This document shows, one piece after another, positions 5,801 to 5,877 of a stretch of DNA of 5,877 nt (position 1 is the stretch's first letter; each line of letters starts with the position of its first letter). Origin of the DNA: DASQFD01 sp035633255 (GTDB lineage Bacteria; Actinomycetota; Actinomycetes; Actinomycetales; Dermatophilaceae); assembly GCA_035633255.1 (NCBI GenBank), contig DASQFD010000083.1, forward strand, positions 1-5,877, read 5' to 3'. Under the pieces are notes generated by a model. The model made no database searches. It was not told the DNA's origin and was given only the letters and a program-made list of their open reading frames with translations. Position numbers and translations under genes: made by a program.

Positions 5801-5877
5801 CTTCCGCGGCGAGGCGCTCCGGGCGACGGTCGAGGGCGGTCGCCCGGCCTACGCCCTCCCGGCCGGCACCGGCACGC
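2847..5877 (+). CDS. Large membrane protein with an N-terminal family 2 glycosyltransferase-like domain (3' end missing)
   Basis: An open frame of 1,010 codons runs from the ATG at 2847 to the right edge. Residues 19-250 resemble a GT2 (GT-A fold) domain: HAVVLTG (21-27), AVLVLD (49-54), LLWLLPAGVAPEPDALAELL (111-130), VVGPKVL (141-147), and GGDLDLGWRAHAAGRRVVMA (217-236), the acceptor-side signature. A membrane segment at 271-295 is followed by a charged cytoplasmic stretch (296-393), then about nine or ten hydrophobic segments between 396 and 797, including an outside-type loop with WHGWLDGWHGAGLGG (448-462). From about 800 a soluble, probably extracytoplasmic domain begins. The protein probably takes part in cell-envelope glycan assembly; substrate and direction are unknown. 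The position usually holding the metal-binding DD reads PAG (116-118), so the domain may be inactive. No Shine-Dalgarno sequence is visible, suggesting coupling to whiB. Confidence 0.88.
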   Translation, partial: MTLATPLAPVPAATAAASAVHAVVLTGPTADGLDRLLDALAASHPRPHAVLVLDRTGGPHVASLLEERRSGTVALPSRLVPADPRASARRALTAVLTVPDGPGAGVADDDLLWLLPAGVAPEPDALAELLRAARRSPSVAVVGPKVLAAEAPSRLRGAGISATRAGRVLADPADGTPDQGQYDARRDVLAVPAAGALVQAGLLRTLGGWEPTFGDLGGDLDLGWRAHAAGRRVVMAPAARVLADAGCAAATATTGAHRRAARRVALTRAPGYAVPLLALWVLLSCVVGALALLLLKRPRAAWAELADVAALDPVRWAAARWRTRGRRAVRRRDLRTLFVPGSVVARRVGDAVHEAVVPASAHDEGSVDHLEQADGEPVARPPATRAEEHHRSRVAALLTAPLTAAVVAAAAASALAGRSLRGDAAARLTDGVAGGELVGGRVTSSALWHGWLDGWHGAGLGGTAVAGPHLAVLAPPVWLVEHVPGLSGSASPGLAVVGLLLAVALPLAVLSAYLSAGVLTGHRWVRAAGALAWATTGVAGAAVASGRLGAVVALVLLPAVAAGLVLLARPGGTATGAFATGLGAAVLGAFAPALLVLVLALALAVVLLGHGTGPRARAGTAGVVPLVLLGPWVLDAVRDWRLLAAGPGLTSWGGGAAEPWELALLHPGGPGSGLVWAGVPLVALGLLGLARGRASRSLASGLAAVVLLALAAVLLAPRLRLSTVPVGVGGAGDPVTPWVGTAQLALALGLVAGAVLAVDALLPVRRRRSRRGLLAGAGGLLLAGGAVATAAVLAWTTFGTALGTWAEPRPAVAVEHADGEPAGRTLEVAASDAGAAYRLVGREVGAVARGLPHVGAADAALAPTVGGLLDGTDPEAAAALARDAVTTVAVDRALGADVARRLDSTSGLTPMAPRGTTSFWRVGAGDAGTSPVAPPRLRLVTGEATALVPTTGLNAATRTEVTAPARGGTLVVAQPTGWARFAEVTFRGEALRATVEGGRPAYALPAGTGT

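Overview
The window is chromosomal DNA from a very high-GC actinobacterium (about three quarters G+C by eye; third codon positions almost all G or C). The gene order, with cofE and cofD running divergently from whiB and a large membrane glycosyltransferase following whiB, is a conserved actinobacterial neighbourhood. In Mycobacterium tuberculosis whiB2 (Rv3260c) is likewise divergent from fbiA and fbiB (Rv3261 and Rv3262). A non-mycobacterial lineage such as Micrococcales is plausible, because CofE lacks the FMN/nitroreductase half of mycobacterial FbiB; the exact family is a guess.

Layout. Bases 1-129 (+) are the last 42 codons of an upstream protein, probably a membrane glycosyltransferase. 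It meets cofE tail to tail with a 23-bp overlap. cofE (1384-107) and cofD (2365-1394), both on the minus strand, form a two-gene coenzyme F420 operon; a 13-bp tandem repeat lies across their junction. Bases 2366-2560 are the divergent control region: a G-rich tract, a good SigA-type promoter for whiB, a palindrome inside that promoter, several GACAC words and a 7-bp triple repeat leading into the whiB ribosome binding site. whiB (2561-2824, +) encodes an 87-residue iron-sulfur WhiB2-type regulator. After 22 bp a long glycosyltransferase/membrane protein gene starts at 2847 and runs off the right edge.

How the genes relate. CofD joins FO to a phospho-three-carbon acid and CofE adds glutamates to finish F420. 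WhiB2-type proteins control septation and cell division. The membrane glycosyltransferase probably serves cell-envelope polysaccharide assembly. The F420 and WhiB/envelope sets share a control region but are transcribed apart.

I see no mobile element, CRISPR array, RNA gene or defence system. The most interesting points are a CofE with an unusual C-terminal tail and a repeat-derived insert, a glycosyltransferase domain that appears to have lost its metal-binding DxD, the repeat at the cofD/cofE junction, the whiB control region, and recurrence of the word GCATAC.
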